Below are positions 28,714-41,234 of a DNA stretch of 64,000 nt, piece by piece. The first letter of the stretch is position 1; every line of letters begins with the position of its first letter. A program made the position numbers and the translations under genes. This DNA comes from Candidatus Enterococcus willemsii (GTDB lineage Bacteria > Bacillota > Bacilli > Lactobacillales > Enterococcaceae), in contig NZ_MAEL01000035.1 in NCBI RefSeq assembly GCF_009933335.1, positions 1 through 64,000 of the forward strand, written 5' to 3'. The notes beneath the pieces are model-generated. The model searched no databases. It was not told where the DNA came from and saw only the letters and a list, made by a program, of their open reading frames with translations.

Positions 28714-28860
28714 TGTGGATAATCTGAGGGAAAACTAGCGAAGTTATCCACACCTTTTCCACAAGTGGATAACTTTATTTAACAGCTTTTTCCTATCTTT
28801 TCCACAGTATTCACTGCCCTATTACTACTACGATTCTTTTCTTTAAAATTAATATAAAAG
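28714..28860. other. oriC downstream part: DnaA boxes, DnaA-trios and unwinding element
   Basis: The dnaA-dnaN gap holds consensus boxes at 28714 (minus) and 28744 (plus) and one-mismatch boxes at 28755, 28764 and 28798. After the last box come a short GC cluster (CTGCCC) and a run of triplets CTA-TTA-CTA-CTA-CGA (28819-28833), then the AT-rich stretch to dnaN. This order matches the basal unwinding system described in Bacillus subtilis. Confidence 0.8.
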
Positions 28861-28871
28861 GAGTATCCATT

Positions 28872-30002
28872 ATGAAAGTAACGTTAAATCGTTCAGCCTT
28901 TACCCAAGAATTACAAACTGTCCAACGTGCGATTTCATCAAAAACAACCATGCCTATTCTAACTGGGGTCAAAATTGACTTATCAAATAGAGGATTAACT
29001 TTAACAGGAAGTAACGCCGACATCTCCATTGAGTCTTTTTTAAGTGTTTCAGATGAAAAAGCCCAAATGACCATCGAAAAAACAGGAGCTGTTGTATTAC
29101 AGGCTCGCTTTTTCGGAGAGATTATCCGTCGTTTACCTGAAGATTATTTCACAATGGAAGTTATCGAGAGCAATCAAGTCATTATTACATCAGGAAAAGC
29201 GCATTTTACAGTTAATGGTTTGGATGCAGAAAGTTATCCACACCTACCAATTGTGGATAGTCATAATCAAATTAAAATTCCAGTTCATGTGTTAACAAAA
29301 TTAATTAGTGAAACGGTCTTTGCGGTTTCTCAACATGAAAGCCGTCCAATTTTAACTGGGGTTCATATGATTTTAGAAAATGAAAAATTATTAGCTGTTG
29401 CTACTGATTCCCATCGATTAAGTCAACGCATCATCCCCTTAGAAAGTGGCGAAGAAGCATTTAATATTGTAATTCCAGGAAAAAGTTTGACAGAACTTTC
29501 TCGTTCATTAACGGATGAAGAAGAATTAGTTGAAATCAGTATTATGGATAACCAAGTCCTATTTGAAACAGCATCGATGAAATTTTATTCTCGTTTATTA
29601 GAAGGAACCTATCCAGATACCAACCGTCTAATTCCAAATAGTTTCAATACTGAAATTGAATTTTCAGTGCCAGAATTATTAGCTGCAATTGAACGTGCGT
29701 CTTTACTATCACATGAAGGTCGCAACAATATTGTTCGTTTGCATATTGCAGATGATGGTGTTGTGTTATATGGAAATTCACCTGAAATCGGAAAAGTTGA
29801 GGAAGATTTATCTTATGAACGCGTAACAGGTGATCCATTAGATATTTCATTCAACCCAGATTATATGAAAGCTGCTTTACGTGCGTTTGGTGATACAAAT
29901 ATCAATGTTCGTTTTATCTCAGCGATTCGTCCATTTACACTAGAACCAACTGAAGGTGAATCAAACTTCATTCAATTAATCACCCCAGTTCGTACAAATT
30001 AA
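28872..30002 (+). CDS. dnaN: DNA polymerase III beta sliding clamp
   Basis: A 376-aa clamp protein with three repeated domains; it encircles DNA and tethers the polymerase. Recognisable stretches are FTQELQTVQRAISSKTTMPILTGVK and the C-terminal LITPVRTN. A ribosome binding site (AAAGGAG) precedes the ATG. A perfect DnaA box lies within the gene at 29234. Confidence 0.97.
   Translation: MKVTLNRSAFTQELQTVQRAISSKTTMPILTGVKIDLSNRGLTLTGSNADISIESFLSVSDEKAQMTIEKTGAVVLQARFFGEIIRRLPEDYFTMEVIESNQVIITSGKAHFTVNGLDAESYPHLPIVDSHNQIKIPVHVLTKLISETVFAVSQHESRPILTGVHMILENEKLLAVATDSHRLSQRIIPLESGEEAFNIVIPGKSLTELSRSLTDEEELVEISIMDNQVLFETASMKFYSRLLEGTYPDTNRLIPNSFNTEIEFSVPELLAAIERASLLSHEGRNNIVRLHIADDGVVLYGNSPEIGKVEEDLSYERVTGDPLDISFNPDYMKAALRAFGDTNINVRFISAIRPFTLEPTEGESNFIQLITPVRTN
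29234..29242 (+). promoter_or_regulatory. DnaA box inside dnaN
   Basis: TTATCCACA, with a one-mismatch inverted box (TGTGGATAG) at 29252-29260. It may extend the origin's DnaA-binding region. Confidence 0.6.
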
Positions 30003-30062
30003 TTGAAATTTTCAACATTTTTGAAAAATGAATGAAACAACTTCTTAAAAGAAGAATTAACC

Positions 30063-30103
30063 AAGAAGGGCTTAAAATCATTTTTAAGCCCTTCTTTTTA
30101 TTT
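30063..30103 (+). terminator. Terminator after dnaN
   Basis: AAGAAGGGCTTAAAA and TTTTAAGCCCTTCTT form a perfect 15-bp stem followed by T residues. Confidence 0.92.
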
Positions 30104-30162
30104 TTCTTCAAATTTGCCTAAATGAGATAAAACTTCTCAGAATGATAAATATGCGGATAAAT

Positions 30163-30191
30163 TTGTTTTATTCGCTTAAAAAGGGTATAAT
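30163..30191 (+). promoter_or_regulatory. Promoter of yaaA-recF-gyrB-gyrA
   Basis: TTGTTT and TATAAT are 17 bp apart, between the dnaN terminator and yaaA. Confidence 0.65.
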
Positions 30192-30227
30192 AAATGTATA
30201 TGCCTGAAAACAGAATTGAGGGAAAAA

Positions 30228-30453
30228 ATGAAAGAGAAAATCGTTTTAAAATCAGAATATATGACTCTTGGTCAAGTGTTAAAAGAAGTCAATGTCATCA
30301 GCAGTGGTGGCCAAGCAAAATGGTATCTAGCTGAGCAGACGGTTTTTGTTGATGGAGAGCCTGAAAACCGTCGTGGACGTAAGTTGTATGATGGAATGAT
30401 GATTGAGATACCTGATGAAGGTACTTTTTTTATGGTGAAGAAGGACTCCGCAG

Positions 30454-30467
<14 letters not shown>
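30228..30467 (+). CDS. yaaA: S4-domain RNA-binding protein YaaA (RlbA)
   Basis: A 79-aa S4-like protein; GGQAKWYLAEQTVFVDGEPENRRGRKLYDG is the S4 core. It is found between dnaN and recF in most Firmicutes and has been linked to ribosome assembly. The ATG at 30228 follows GAGGG; an upstream TTG would overlap that site. The recF start lies 14 bp inside its end. Confidence 0.93.
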
Positions 30468-33524
<3,057 letters not shown>

Positions 33525-33567
33525 GGAATAATTAGTAGCTCCACAGAATGAACAAGGAGGAAAAATT

Positions 33568-36054
33568 TTGGAAGATAAAAAGAAAAATATTCATGACGTC
33601 AATCTGACCAGTGAAATGCGTGAGTCTTTTATCGATTATGCCATGAGTGTCATTGTCGCAAGAGCGTTGCCAGATGTTCGTGACGGGTTGAAACCTGTAC
33701 ACCGTCGAATTCTTTATGGAATGAACGAACTTGGCGTAACGCCAGATAAACCACATAAAAAATCTGCCCGTATTGTAGGGGATGTTATGGGTAAATACCA
33801 TCCACATGGTGACAGTGCGATTTATGAATCAATGGTTCGTATGGCACAACCATTTAGTTACCGCTACATGCTTGTAGACGGTCATGGAAACTTTGGTTCT
33901 GTCGATGGTGATGGTGCCGCAGCGATGCGTTATACCGAAGCCCGCATGAGTAAATTAGCCGTTGAAATGTTGCGTGATATTAACAAAAATACGGTTGATT
34001 TTGCAAGTAACTATGATGATACGGAACGTGAACCACAAGTATTACCTGCGCGCTTTCCAAACTTATTAGTCAATGGAACAACAGGGATTGCCGTAGGGAT
34101 GGCTACTAATATTCCACCGCATAATTTAAATGAAGTGATTGCAGCGATTGATTTAGTCATGGCAAATCCAGAGGTAACGACCAATGAATTATTAGAAGTT
34201 TTACCGGGCCCTGATTTTCCAACTGGTGGCTTAGTAATGGGTAAATCTGGTATTCGCCGAGCATATGAAACTGGAAAAGGGTCAATTACTGTTCGTGGAA
34301 AAGTTGAAATTACGGAAATGCCAAACGGTAAAGAACGAATTTTAGTAACGGAATTGCCTTACATGGTCAACAAAGCGAAACTAATTGAACGAATTTCTGA
34401 ATTGCATCGGGACAAACGTATCGAAGGTATCACTGACTTGCGTGATGAATCGTCACGTGAAGGGATGCGAATTGTCATTGATGTGCGTCGTGATGTTAGT
34501 GCATCAGTAGTCTTAAATAATTTATACAAAATGACAGCTTTACAATCGTCCTTTGGCTTTAACATGCTAGCGATTGAAAAAGGTGTACCAAAAATCCTTA
34601 GCCTAAAACGTATTTTAGAAAATTATATTGAGCATCAAATTGAAGTCATTACACGTCGTACGGTATTTGAAAAAGAAAAAGCCGAAGCTCGTGCGCATAT
34701 TTTAGAAGGGTTGCGTATTGCGCTTGATCATATTGATGAAATCATTGCGATTATTCGAGGCTCAAACACAGACGCCGAAGCGAAAGCCACGATGATGGAA
34801 CGTTTCAAACTATCTGATCGTCAAGCACAAGCGATTTTGGATATGCGTTTACGTCGTTTGACTGGTTTGGAACGCGATAAAATCGAAAGTGAATACCAAG
34901 ATTTATTGAAATTAATTGCCGATTTAGCTGATATTTTAGCTCGTCCAGAACGTGTCGAAGAAATTATCCAAACAGAACTCCACGAATTAGGGCAACGTTT
35001 TGGTGACAAACGTCGTACAGAACTACTTGTTGGTGAAGTTTTAAGTTTAGAAGATGAAGACTTGATTGAAGAAGAAGAAATTGTTATTACTTTGACGAAC
35101 AATGGCTATATCAAACGTGTTGCCAACTCTGAATTCCGCGCACAACGTCGCGGAGGAAGAGGTGTACAAGGCATGGGCATGCACAACGAAGATTTCGTGA
35201 AGACTTTAGTCTCTTGTTCAACACATGATACCTTATTATTCTTTACCAATGCCGGAAAAGTCTATCGTGCAAAAGGGTATGAAATTCCTGAATACGGTCG
35301 GACAGCCAAAGGGATTCCAGTCATTAACTTATTAGGCATTGACTCGAATGAACGCATTCAAACGATTATTTCGACTTCTGAAAAACCAGAAGAAGGCCAC
35401 TATCTATTCTTTACAACCAAATTTGGTGTTGTTAAACGTACTTCTGTCATGGCATTTAGCAATATCCGTAGCAATGGCTTAATTGCCATCGGTTTGAAAG
35501 ATAGTGATGAATTAGTCAGCGTCTTATCAACCAAAGGCGATGATGTCATGATTATCGGTACGCATAAGGGCTATTCAGTAACCTTTAAAGAAGAAGTGGT
35601 ACGTGATATGGGACGTACAGCTGCTGGCGTGCGAGGCATTCGTTTACGCGAAGATGACTACGTAATTGGTGTGGCAGTGATTCGTGAAAATAGCGAAGTA
35701 CTTGTCATTACTGAAAATGGTTACGGAAAACGGACAGCAGGTAGTGAATACCCAATTAAAGGCCGTGGTGGTAAAGGAATTAAAACAGCCAATATCACAC
35801 CGAAAAACGGTCCATTAGCTGGCTTAACGACAGTCAATGGGGATGAAGACATTATGTTGATTACCAATAAAGGGGTTATTATCCGCTTCAGCGTAGAGAC
35901 TGTCTCACAAACGGGTCGTTCAACATTAGGTGTTCGTCTCATGAAAATGGAAGACGAAGCCAAAGTTGTGACAATGGCAACTGTTGAACCAGAAGAAGTA
36001 GAAGCAGAGGAAGTAACAGAAACGGTAGATACACCAGAAACATCAGAAGAATAA
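33568..36054 (+). CDS. gyrA: DNA gyrase subunit A
   Basis: An 828-aa breakage-reunion subunit. The catalytic Tyr is Tyr122 ([10 protein letters not shown]). The quinolone region reads [10 protein letters not shown] with Ser83 and Glu87, the wild-type residues. The C-terminal wrapping domain contains the GyrA-box QRRGGRG. The start is TTG, preceded by GGAGG. It lies 43 bp after gyrB. Confidence 0.98.
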   Translation: MEDKKKNIHDVNLTSEMRESFIDYAMSVIVARALPDVRDGLKPVHRRILYGMNELGVTPDKPHKKSARIVGDVMGKYHPHGDSAIYESMVRMAQPFSYRYMLVDGHGNFGSVDGDGAAAMRYTEARMSKLAVEMLRDINKNTVDFASNYDDTEREPQVLPARFPNLLVNGTTGIAVGMATNIPPHNLNEVIAAIDLVMANPEVTTNELLEVLPGPDFPTGGLVMGKSGIRRAYETGKGSITVRGKVEITEMPNGKERILVTELPYMVNKAKLIERISELHRDKRIEGITDLRDESSREGMRIVIDVRRDVSASVVLNNLYKMTALQSSFGFNMLAIEKGVPKILSLKRILENYIEHQIEVITRRTVFEKEKAEARAHILEGLRIALDHIDEIIAIIRGSNTDAEAKATMMERFKLSDRQAQAILDMRLRRLTGLERDKIESEYQDLLKLIADLADILARPERVEEIIQTELHELGQRFGDKRRTELLVGEVLSLEDEDLIEEEEIVITLTNNGYIKRVANSEFRAQRRGGRGVQGMGMHNEDFVKTLVSCSTHDTLLFFTNAGKVYRAKGYEIPEYGRTAKGIPVINLLGIDSNERIQTIISTSEKPEEGHYLFFTTKFGVVKRTSVMAFSNIRSNGLIAIGLKDSDELVSVLSTKGDDVMIIGTHKGYSVTFKEEVVRDMGRTAAGVRGIRLREDDYVIGVAVIRENSEVLVITENGYGKRTAGSEYPIKGRGGKGIKTANITPKNGPLAGLTTVNGDEDIMLITNKGVIIRFSVETVSQTGRSTLGVRLMKMEDEAKVVTMATVEPEEVEAEEVTETVDTPETSEE

Positions 36055-36061
36055 ATGATAG

Positions 36062-36097
36062 AATCCGCTCGTTGTGCGTATGACGAGCGGATTTTTC
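36062..36097 (+). terminator. Terminator after gyrA
   Basis: AATCCGCTCGT and ACGAGCGGATT form a stem followed by T residues. Confidence 0.9.
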
Positions 36098-36202
36098 TAA
36101 TCGTTGCATAAAGAAGACTGTTTCAATAAAAAGATTTTGAACCTGTTTTGCGTATTTAGTGATGAAAATCAAATTCATTCCACGGCAATCATGAGATAAA
36201 AC

Positions 36203-36231
36203 TTGCATAGCAAGAGAAAAGCGTGTATAAT
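36203..36231 (+). promoter_or_regulatory. Promoter of rpsF-ssb-rpsR
   Basis: TTGCAT and a perfect TATAAT are 17 bp apart, with a TG two bases before the -10. This should be a strong promoter. Confidence 0.82.
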
Positions 36232-36237
36232 TTATCT

Positions 36238-36300
36238 TTGTGAGTAGTCTTAGACGACCACTCTCTGCTCCTAACAAAGATTAGGAGCCAAAGTCCATAG
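36238..36300 (+). promoter_or_regulatory. Structured leader of rpsF, possible S6:S18 autoregulatory element
   Basis: Two hairpins precede the ribosome binding site: GAGT-A-GTC with GAC-C-ACTC (about 36240-36264) and GCTCCTAA with TTAGGAGC (about 36268-36290). Leaders of rpsF in many bacteria bind the S6:S18 pair for feedback. I cannot confirm the full consensus by eye. Confidence 0.45.
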
Positions 36301-36314
36301 GGAGGTGAAAATCA

Positions 36315-36614
36315 ATGGAAAATACGAAATATGAAATTCTTTATATTATTCGTCCAAACATTGATGAAGAAGCAAAAACTGCTTTAGTCGAACGTTTCGA
36401 CGCAATTTTGACTGATAACGGAGCGGAAGTTCTTGAGTCAAAACTTTGGGGAAAACGCCGTCTAGCATACGAAATGAACGGATTCCACGAAGGTATCTAC
36501 CACATCGTTAAAGTATCTTCTCCATCAAGCGCAGCAGCGATCAACGAATTTGACCGTCTAGCTAAAATCAATGACGATATTATCCGTCACATGATTGTTA
36601 AAGAAGAAGCATAA
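36315..36614 (+). CDS. rpsF: 30S ribosomal protein S6
   Basis: A 99-aa S6 protein beginning [21 protein letters not shown], with the conserved [20 protein letters not shown] precedes the ATG. It is first in the rpsF-ssb-rpsR operon. Confidence 0.98.
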   Translation: MENTKYEILYIIRPNIDEEAKTALVERFDAILTDNGAEVLESKLWGKRRLAYEMNGFHEGIYHIVKVSSPSSAAAINEFDRLAKINDDIIRHMIVKEEA

Positions 36615-36619
36615 TTAAT

Positions 36620-36635
36620 TGTTTCACGTGGAACA
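36620..36635. promoter_or_regulatory. parS site, known-type variant, inside the rpsF operon
   Basis: TGTTTCACGTGGAACA differs from the perfect palindrome at one base; its reverse complement TGTTCCACGTGAAACA fits the Bacillus consensus TGTTNCACGTGAAACA. It lies between rpsF and ssb. Confidence 0.88.
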
Positions 36636-36663
36636 AAAAATAACGATGAAGGGATGATGAATT

Positions 36664-37176
36664 TTGATTAACAATGTTGTATTAGTAGGACGATTGACAA
36701 GAGATCCAGATTTACGTTACACAGCGAACGGTACAGCTGTTGCAACATTTTCGCTTGCAGTGAATCGTAATTTTACGAATCAAAGCGGTGAAAGAGAAGC
36801 TGATTTTATTAACTGTGTGATTTGGAGAAAATCTGCAGAAACTTTAGCAAATTACGCTCGTAAAGGTACTTTACTAGGAGTTACTGGAAGAATTCAAACA
36901 AGAAACTATGAAAACCAACAAGGTCAACGAGTTTATGTTACAGAAGTTGTAGCAGAAAACTTCCAATTGTTAGAGTCTCGCTCAGCGAATGAACAACGTC
37001 GTGGCAACGATAGTGGGGATTTCGGTGGCAATCAATCCAACAACTTTGGAAACAGCTACAATCAAAATCAATCATCACAGCAACCATCGAACGGAATGCC
37101 TAGTTTTGATCGAGATAACTCGGATCCATTCGGGGGTTCATCAATCGACATTTCAGATGACGATTTACCATTCTAA
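36664..37176 (+). CDS. ssb: Single-stranded DNA-binding protein
   Basis: A 170-aa SSB. The OB fold starts [20 protein letters not shown]; a Gln/Asn/Gly-rich linker follows and the acidic tip is DDDLPF, which recruits partner proteins. The start codon is TTG with AAGGGA upstream. Confidence 0.97.
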   Translation: MINNVVLVGRLTRDPDLRYTANGTAVATFSLAVNRNFTNQSGEREADFINCVIWRKSAETLANYARKGTLLGVTGRIQTRNYENQQGQRVYVTEVVAENFQLLESRSANEQRRGNDSGDFGGNQSNNFGNSYNQNQSSQQPSNGMPSFDRDNSDPFGGSSIDISDDDLPF

Positions 37177-37200
37177 GAAATTTGATAGGAGGGAAATAGG

Positions 37201-37440
37201 ATGGCACAACAAAGAAGAGGCGGACGCAAACGTCGTAAAGTAGACTATTTAGCAGCTAATCACATTGAACATGTAGATTATAAAGATATTGAATTATTAA
37301 AAAGATTTATCTCAGAACGCGGTAAAATTTTGCCACGTCGTGTAACTGGTACTGGTGCTAAAAACCAACGTAAACTTACAGTTGCAATCAAACGCGCACG
37401 TATTATGGGATTATTACCATTCGTAAGCGACGAAAACTAA
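37201..37440 (+). CDS. rpsR: 30S ribosomal protein S18
   Basis: A 79-aa S18 with [28 protein letters not shown] and [10 protein letters not shown]. It ends the rpsF operon. GGAGGG precedes the ATG. Confidence 0.98.
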   Translation: MAQQRRGGRKRRKVDYLAANHIEHVDYKDIELLKRFISERGKILPRRVTGTGAKNQRKLTVAIKRARIMGLLPFVSDEN

Positions 37441-37453
37441 TTAGCTTATTTCA

Positions 37454-37487
37454 TCCATTTCAAAGGTTAACTTTGAAATGGATTTTT
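37454..37487 (+). terminator. Terminator after rpsR
   Basis: TCCATTTCAAAG and CTTTGAAATGGA form a 12-bp stem followed by a T-run. It separates rpsR from gdpP. Confidence 0.88.
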
Positions 37488-37504
37488 TATATGTCCATAA
37501 ACAG

Positions 37505-37520
37505 TGTTTCACGTGAAACA
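37505..37520. promoter_or_regulatory. parS site, perfect
   Basis: TGTTTCACGTGAAACA in the rpsR-gdpP gap, about 9 kb right of oriC. Confidence 0.95.
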
Positions 37521-37615
37521 GCTAATCAAATCGCTTAATACACGATTTTGTGTTAAAATAAAAGGTAAAGTTCCTCTATTGTTAGGTAAAAATTGGGTTC
37601 AATAAGGAGTACAAA

Positions 37616-39082
37616 ATGACACCAGTAATCGGAATAATTTCATTGGACAATTATGATGATGTAATTGATAAAATGGACGATAAACATATTTCTTATTTGA
37701 ATACGCTCGTGACAACAATTATCGCAGATTGGGCGTATGAGCATCATATTTTTTATAAGCGAATTAATTCAGAACGCTATTTTTTTGTTGCGGGAACGAA
37801 GGAATTGGATAATATGAAAGAAAATCAATTTGCTTTGTTGGCTCGTATGAAAAGTGCAGATATTCGTAGTGATCTGGAATTGACGGTCAGTATGGGAATT
37901 GCTTACGGCACAGACTCGACAGAAAAAATAGGTGAAATTGCGCAAAATAATTTGGATATTGCTTTGGCTCGTGGGGGCGACCAAGTAGTTGTAAAAGATA
38001 CCAATCCAAATGCGAAACCTCAGTTTTACGGTGGCAATACGGATAGTTCAATCAAGCGTACACGCACACGTTCAAGAGCGATGAGTGTTGCATTGAATCG
38101 GATTTTTAAAGACAATCAAAAGATTTTTATTATGGGGCATCGTTACCCAGATATGGATGCGATTGGTTCGGCTTTTGGTGTGGCAACCTTAGCACAGTTT
38201 ATTCAAAAGGAAGCATATGTCGTGATTAATCGCGAAGAGGTGACTGAGGATATTATTCGTTGCTTAGATGAGCTTGAATCAGATCCTGAGATTAATCAGA
38301 TAGTTATCTCTAGTGAGCAAGCCTTAAAGAAACTAGATCAGAACAGTGTATTGGTGATGGTTGATTACAACAAACCATCCTTATCAATTTCAGAGTCTTT
38401 ATATGAAGCTGCTGAGAAAATTGTCGTGATTGACCATCATCGACGTGGTGAGGAGTTCCCTGTAAATCCTTTGCTGACTTATATTGAATCCTCGGCGTCT
38501 TCGGCTTCAGAGTTAGTTGCAGAACTGATTCCTTATCAGGCAAATAAAGAACACCGCTTAGGGAAAATCGCCGCCACGTTACTTTTAGCAGGGATTTATG
38601 TAGATACCAAAAATTTCTCCGTTCGAACAACAGGTCGAACGTTTGATATTGCAAGTTATTTGAAAAATCAAGGAGCCGACGTATCAAAGGTCCAAGAATT
38701 ATTAAGCTCTGACTTACATGCTTATTTACAAATGAGTGAATTAATTGCGCGTAGTGAAAATGTTTCTGAGGGGATTGTAGTAGCTGTAGGACCTTCTGAA
38801 AAAGCGTATGACAATGTAACAGTAGCGAAGACTGCAGATACATTACTATCAATGAATGCCATTCATGCGGCATTTGTGATTACTAAGCAACCTGATGGGA
38901 AAATCGGCGTGAGTGCACGGAGTACAGGCAAGATAAATGTTCAATCACTAATGGAGAAACTAGGTGGTGGCGGACATTTTACGAATGCTGCGACACAAAT
39001 TGAAGGAGAAACACTTGAAAAAGTACGCGAAATGCTATTAAATGAATTAAGAAGACTGGAAGAAAAGGAGCAATCAAGATGA
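37616..39082 (+). CDS. gdpP: GdpP-type c-di-AMP phosphodiesterase lacking the membrane and PAS domains
   Basis: A DHH/DHHA1 phosphodiesterase expected to cleave c-di-AMP. At 488 aa it is about 170 residues shorter than usual GdpP (about 650-660 aa). It starts at the degenerate GGDEF domain (1-127; RGGDQVVV) and continues with DHH ([11 protein letters not shown] at 175-185, Asp250, DHH at 273-275) and DHHA1 ([10 protein letters not shown]). Catalytic motifs look intact. The two membrane helices and PAS domain are absent: the gap to rpsR is 175 bp, contains a terminator and parS, and has a stop in frame 11 codons upstream. AAGGAG precedes the ATG, so the short form has a proper start. It overlaps rplI by 4 bp. 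Confidence 0.88.
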   Translation: MTPVIGIISLDNYDDVIDKMDDKHISYLNTLVTTIIADWAYEHHIFYKRINSERYFFVAGTKELDNMKENQFALLARMKSADIRSDLELTVSMGIAYGTDSTEKIGEIAQNNLDIALARGGDQVVVKDTNPNAKPQFYGGNTDSSIKRTRTRSRAMSVALNRIFKDNQKIFIMGHRYPDMDAIGSAFGVATLAQFIQKEAYVVINREEVTEDIIRCLDELESDPEINQIVISSEQALKKLDQNSVLVMVDYNKPSLSISESLYEAAEKIVVIDHHRRGEEFPVNPLLTYIESSASSASELVAELIPYQANKEHRLGKIAATLLLAGIYVDTKNFSVRTTGRTFDIASYLKNQGADVSKVQELLSSDLHAYLQMSELIARSENVSEGIVVAVGPSEKAYDNVTVAKTADTLLSMNAIHAAFVITKQPDGKIGVSARSTGKINVQSLMEKLGGGGHFTNAATQIEGETLEKVREMLLNELRRLEEKEQSR

Positions 39083-39531
39083 AAGTAATTTTCTTAGAAG
39101 ATGTAAAAGGAAAAGGAAAAAAAGGCGATGTCAAAGAAGTTCCTACTGGCTATGCCCAAAACTATTTACTTAAAAATAATCTAGCCAAAGAAGCGAATCG
39201 TGAAAATATGGCTGCTATGAAAGGGAAAAAGAAAGCCCAAGATAAGCAAGAAGCTGAACTGCTAAAAGAAGCGCAAGAACTCCAAGCATTCTTAGAAAAA
39301 GAAGAAACAGTAGTAGAAATTAAAGCCAAAGCAGGTGCTGATGGTCGTTTGTTTGGATCAATCCCTTCAAAACAAATTACCGATGCGTTAAAAGCACAAT
39401 ATAACGTGAAGATTGATAAACGCAAAGTCGATTTGAAACAACCAATTCGTGCGTTAGGTTTTACTAATGTACCAGCAAAACTTCACACAGATGTTGTTGC
39501 TACGATTAAAGTACATGTTGTAGGTGAATAA
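39079..39531 (+). CDS. rplI: 50S ribosomal protein L9
   Basis: A 150-aa L9 beginning [21 protein letters not shown], with the long connecting helix and C-terminal RNA-binding domain. Its start overlaps the end of gdpP. A hairpin without a T-run (39540-39567) lies behind it. Confidence 0.98.
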   Translation: MKVIFLEDVKGKGKKGDVKEVPTGYAQNYLLKNNLAKEANRENMAAMKGKKKAQDKQEAELLKEAQELQAFLEKEETVVEIKAKAGADGRLFGSIPSKQITDALKAQYNVKIDKRKVDLKQPIRALGFTNVPAKLHTDVVATIKVHVVGE

Positions 39532-39613
39532 GCGAGATAGGCAGATTTCAAATTATTGGAATCTGCCCTGTGCTTGTTACCGCTATTTAAACGAAATATA
39601 GGAGTAGAAAAGT

Positions 39614-40984
39614 ATGAATGAAGTTTGGCAAGATCGTGTCCCACCACAAGATATAGAAGCTGAACAAGCCGTCTTAGGTGCCGTTTTTTTAGATTCCGAT
39701 GCGATTATTGAAGCGATGGAACTAATTGAACCACGTGATTTTTATCGTCGTGGGCATCAAATTATTTTTCAATGCATGATTGAATTAAATGATCGTAATG
39801 AAGCGATTGATTTGATTACCCTGAAAGCAGAAATTGAAAAAGGCAATGCGTTAGAAGATGTTGGCGGTATTAGCTACTTAACCGAACTAAGTCAGGCCTC
39901 TCCTTCATCTGCTAGTGTGTCTTATTACGCAAAAATTGTTGATGATAAAGCAACATTGCGTAATTTGATTCAAGCAGCCAACCGTATTGTGACTCAAGGA
40001 TTTGAACAAAGTGAAGAAGTTCAAACAATTGTGGACGAAGCCGAAAAAGGAATTCTAGAAGTCTCTGAAAAGCGAAACAGCTCAGGATTCCAACGGATTA
40101 AAGATGTGTTGGAAAATACAATTGAAAATATTGACCAACTCGCACAAAATAATGAAGCAATTACTGGTTTACCAACCGGTTACCATGAATTAGACCGCAT
40201 GACTGCCGGCTTGCAAAAAGAAGAATTAATTATTCTTGCTGCACGTCCAGCTGTCGGGAAAACCGCTTTTGCATTGAATATTGCCCAAAATGTCGGAACT
40301 AAAACTGACCAAACGGTAGCTATTTTTAGTTTGGAGATGGGGGCAGAGTCACTAGTTAACCGAATGTTGTGTGCAGAAGGCGCTATTGAGGCCAGTCACT
40401 TGCGAACAGGTCAACTGACACCCAATGAGTGGGATAGTTTAATCGTCGCTATGGGGACTCTTTCAAGAGCAAGTATCTATATTGATGATACCCCAGGGAT
40501 AAAGATTTCTGAAATCCGCGCACGTTGCCGTAAACTAGCTCAAGAAAAAGGTGGCTTAGGCTTAATCTTAATCGATTACTTGCAGTTGATTGAAGGATCT
40601 GGACGAGAAAGTCGTCAACAAGAAGTCTCAGAGATTTCACGGCAATTAAAAAAATTAGCCAAAGAATTAAAAGTACCTGTCATTGCCTTGTCACAGCTAT
40701 CACGTGGTGTCGAACAACGCCAAGACAAACGACCAGTACTAAGTGATATCCGTGAATCAGGTTCGATTGAGCAGGATGCGGACATCGTTGCCTTCTTATA
40801 TCGTGACGATTACTATCAACGTGAAGGCGATGAAGATGAAGATGGTGAAGCACCACAAAATGATAATATCATTGAGGTTATTATTGAAAAGAACCGGAGT
40901 GGTGCCCGCGGAACGGTAGAACTACTCTTCATTAAAGAGTACAATAAATTCTCCTCGTTATCACCACGAGAGGAATTTGCCTAA
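39614..40984 (+). CDS. dnaB: Replicative DNA helicase
   Basis: A 456-aa RecA-type hexameric helicase (called DnaC in Bacillus). The N-terminal domain starts VPPQDIEAEQAVLGAVF; Walker A is ARPAVGKTAFALNIA and Walker B is LILIDYLQLI; the DNA-binding loop and KNRSGARGTVELLF end the protein. It follows rplI as in other Firmicutes. Confidence 0.97.
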   Translation: MNEVWQDRVPPQDIEAEQAVLGAVFLDSDAIIEAMELIEPRDFYRRGHQIIFQCMIELNDRNEAIDLITLKAEIEKGNALEDVGGISYLTELSQASPSSASVSYYAKIVDDKATLRNLIQAANRIVTQGFEQSEEVQTIVDEAEKGILEVSEKRNSSGFQRIKDVLENTIENIDQLAQNNEAITGLPTGYHELDRMTAGLQKEELIILAARPAVGKTAFALNIAQNVGTKTDQTVAIFSLEMGAESLVNRMLCAEGAIEASHLRTGQLTPNEWDSLIVAMGTLSRASIYIDDTPGIKISEIRARCRKLAQEKGGLGLILIDYLQLIEGSGRESRQQEVSEISRQLKKLAKELKVPVIALSQLSRGVEQRQDKRPVLSDIRESGSIEQDADIVAFLYRDDYYQREGDEDEDGEAPQNDNIIEVIIEKNRSGARGTVELLFIKEYNKFSSLSPREEFA

Positions 40985-40992
40985 CAATAGTT

Positions 40993-41027
40993 AATCATAG
41001 ATCGATAAACGGTCTATGATTTTTTTG
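40993..41027 (+). terminator. Terminator after dnaB
   Basis: ATCATAGA and TCTATGAT, with an inner CG pair, form a stem followed by seven T. Confidence 0.85.
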
Positions 41028-41167
41028 TATAAAAATTCAAAATAACGGAAATAGCAAAGAACACAATTTGTGTATATTTATTCATTTTCGAATTTCTGTT
41101 TTGGAAACGAATTTTAGGTGCTACATAGACTAATTTATTCTTTTTTTTCATACCGGTTGATAAATAA

Positions 41168-41211
41168 ACTTGTACTTATATATTGTACAAGTGGACCGAT
41201 TTTGATATAGT
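41168..41211 (+). promoter_or_regulatory. Promoter of fbp with overlapping palindromic operator
   Basis: TTGTAC (41183-41188) and TATAGT (41206-41211) are 17 bp apart. A perfect inverted repeat, ACTTGTAC (41168-41175) and GTACAAGT (41185-41192), overlaps the -35 box. Binding there should block transcription. Confidence 0.6.
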
Positions 41212-41234
41212 ACAAATCAAACGGGGTGAAGAAG

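Noticed and set aside
34450-34465. parS-like CACGTGA stretch in gyrA
   Set aside because: Only the CACGTG core matches; the outer bases do not fit the 16-bp site.
38310-38873. 187-codon open frame on the minus strand
   Set aside because: Antisense to the gdpP catalytic domain with no start signals.
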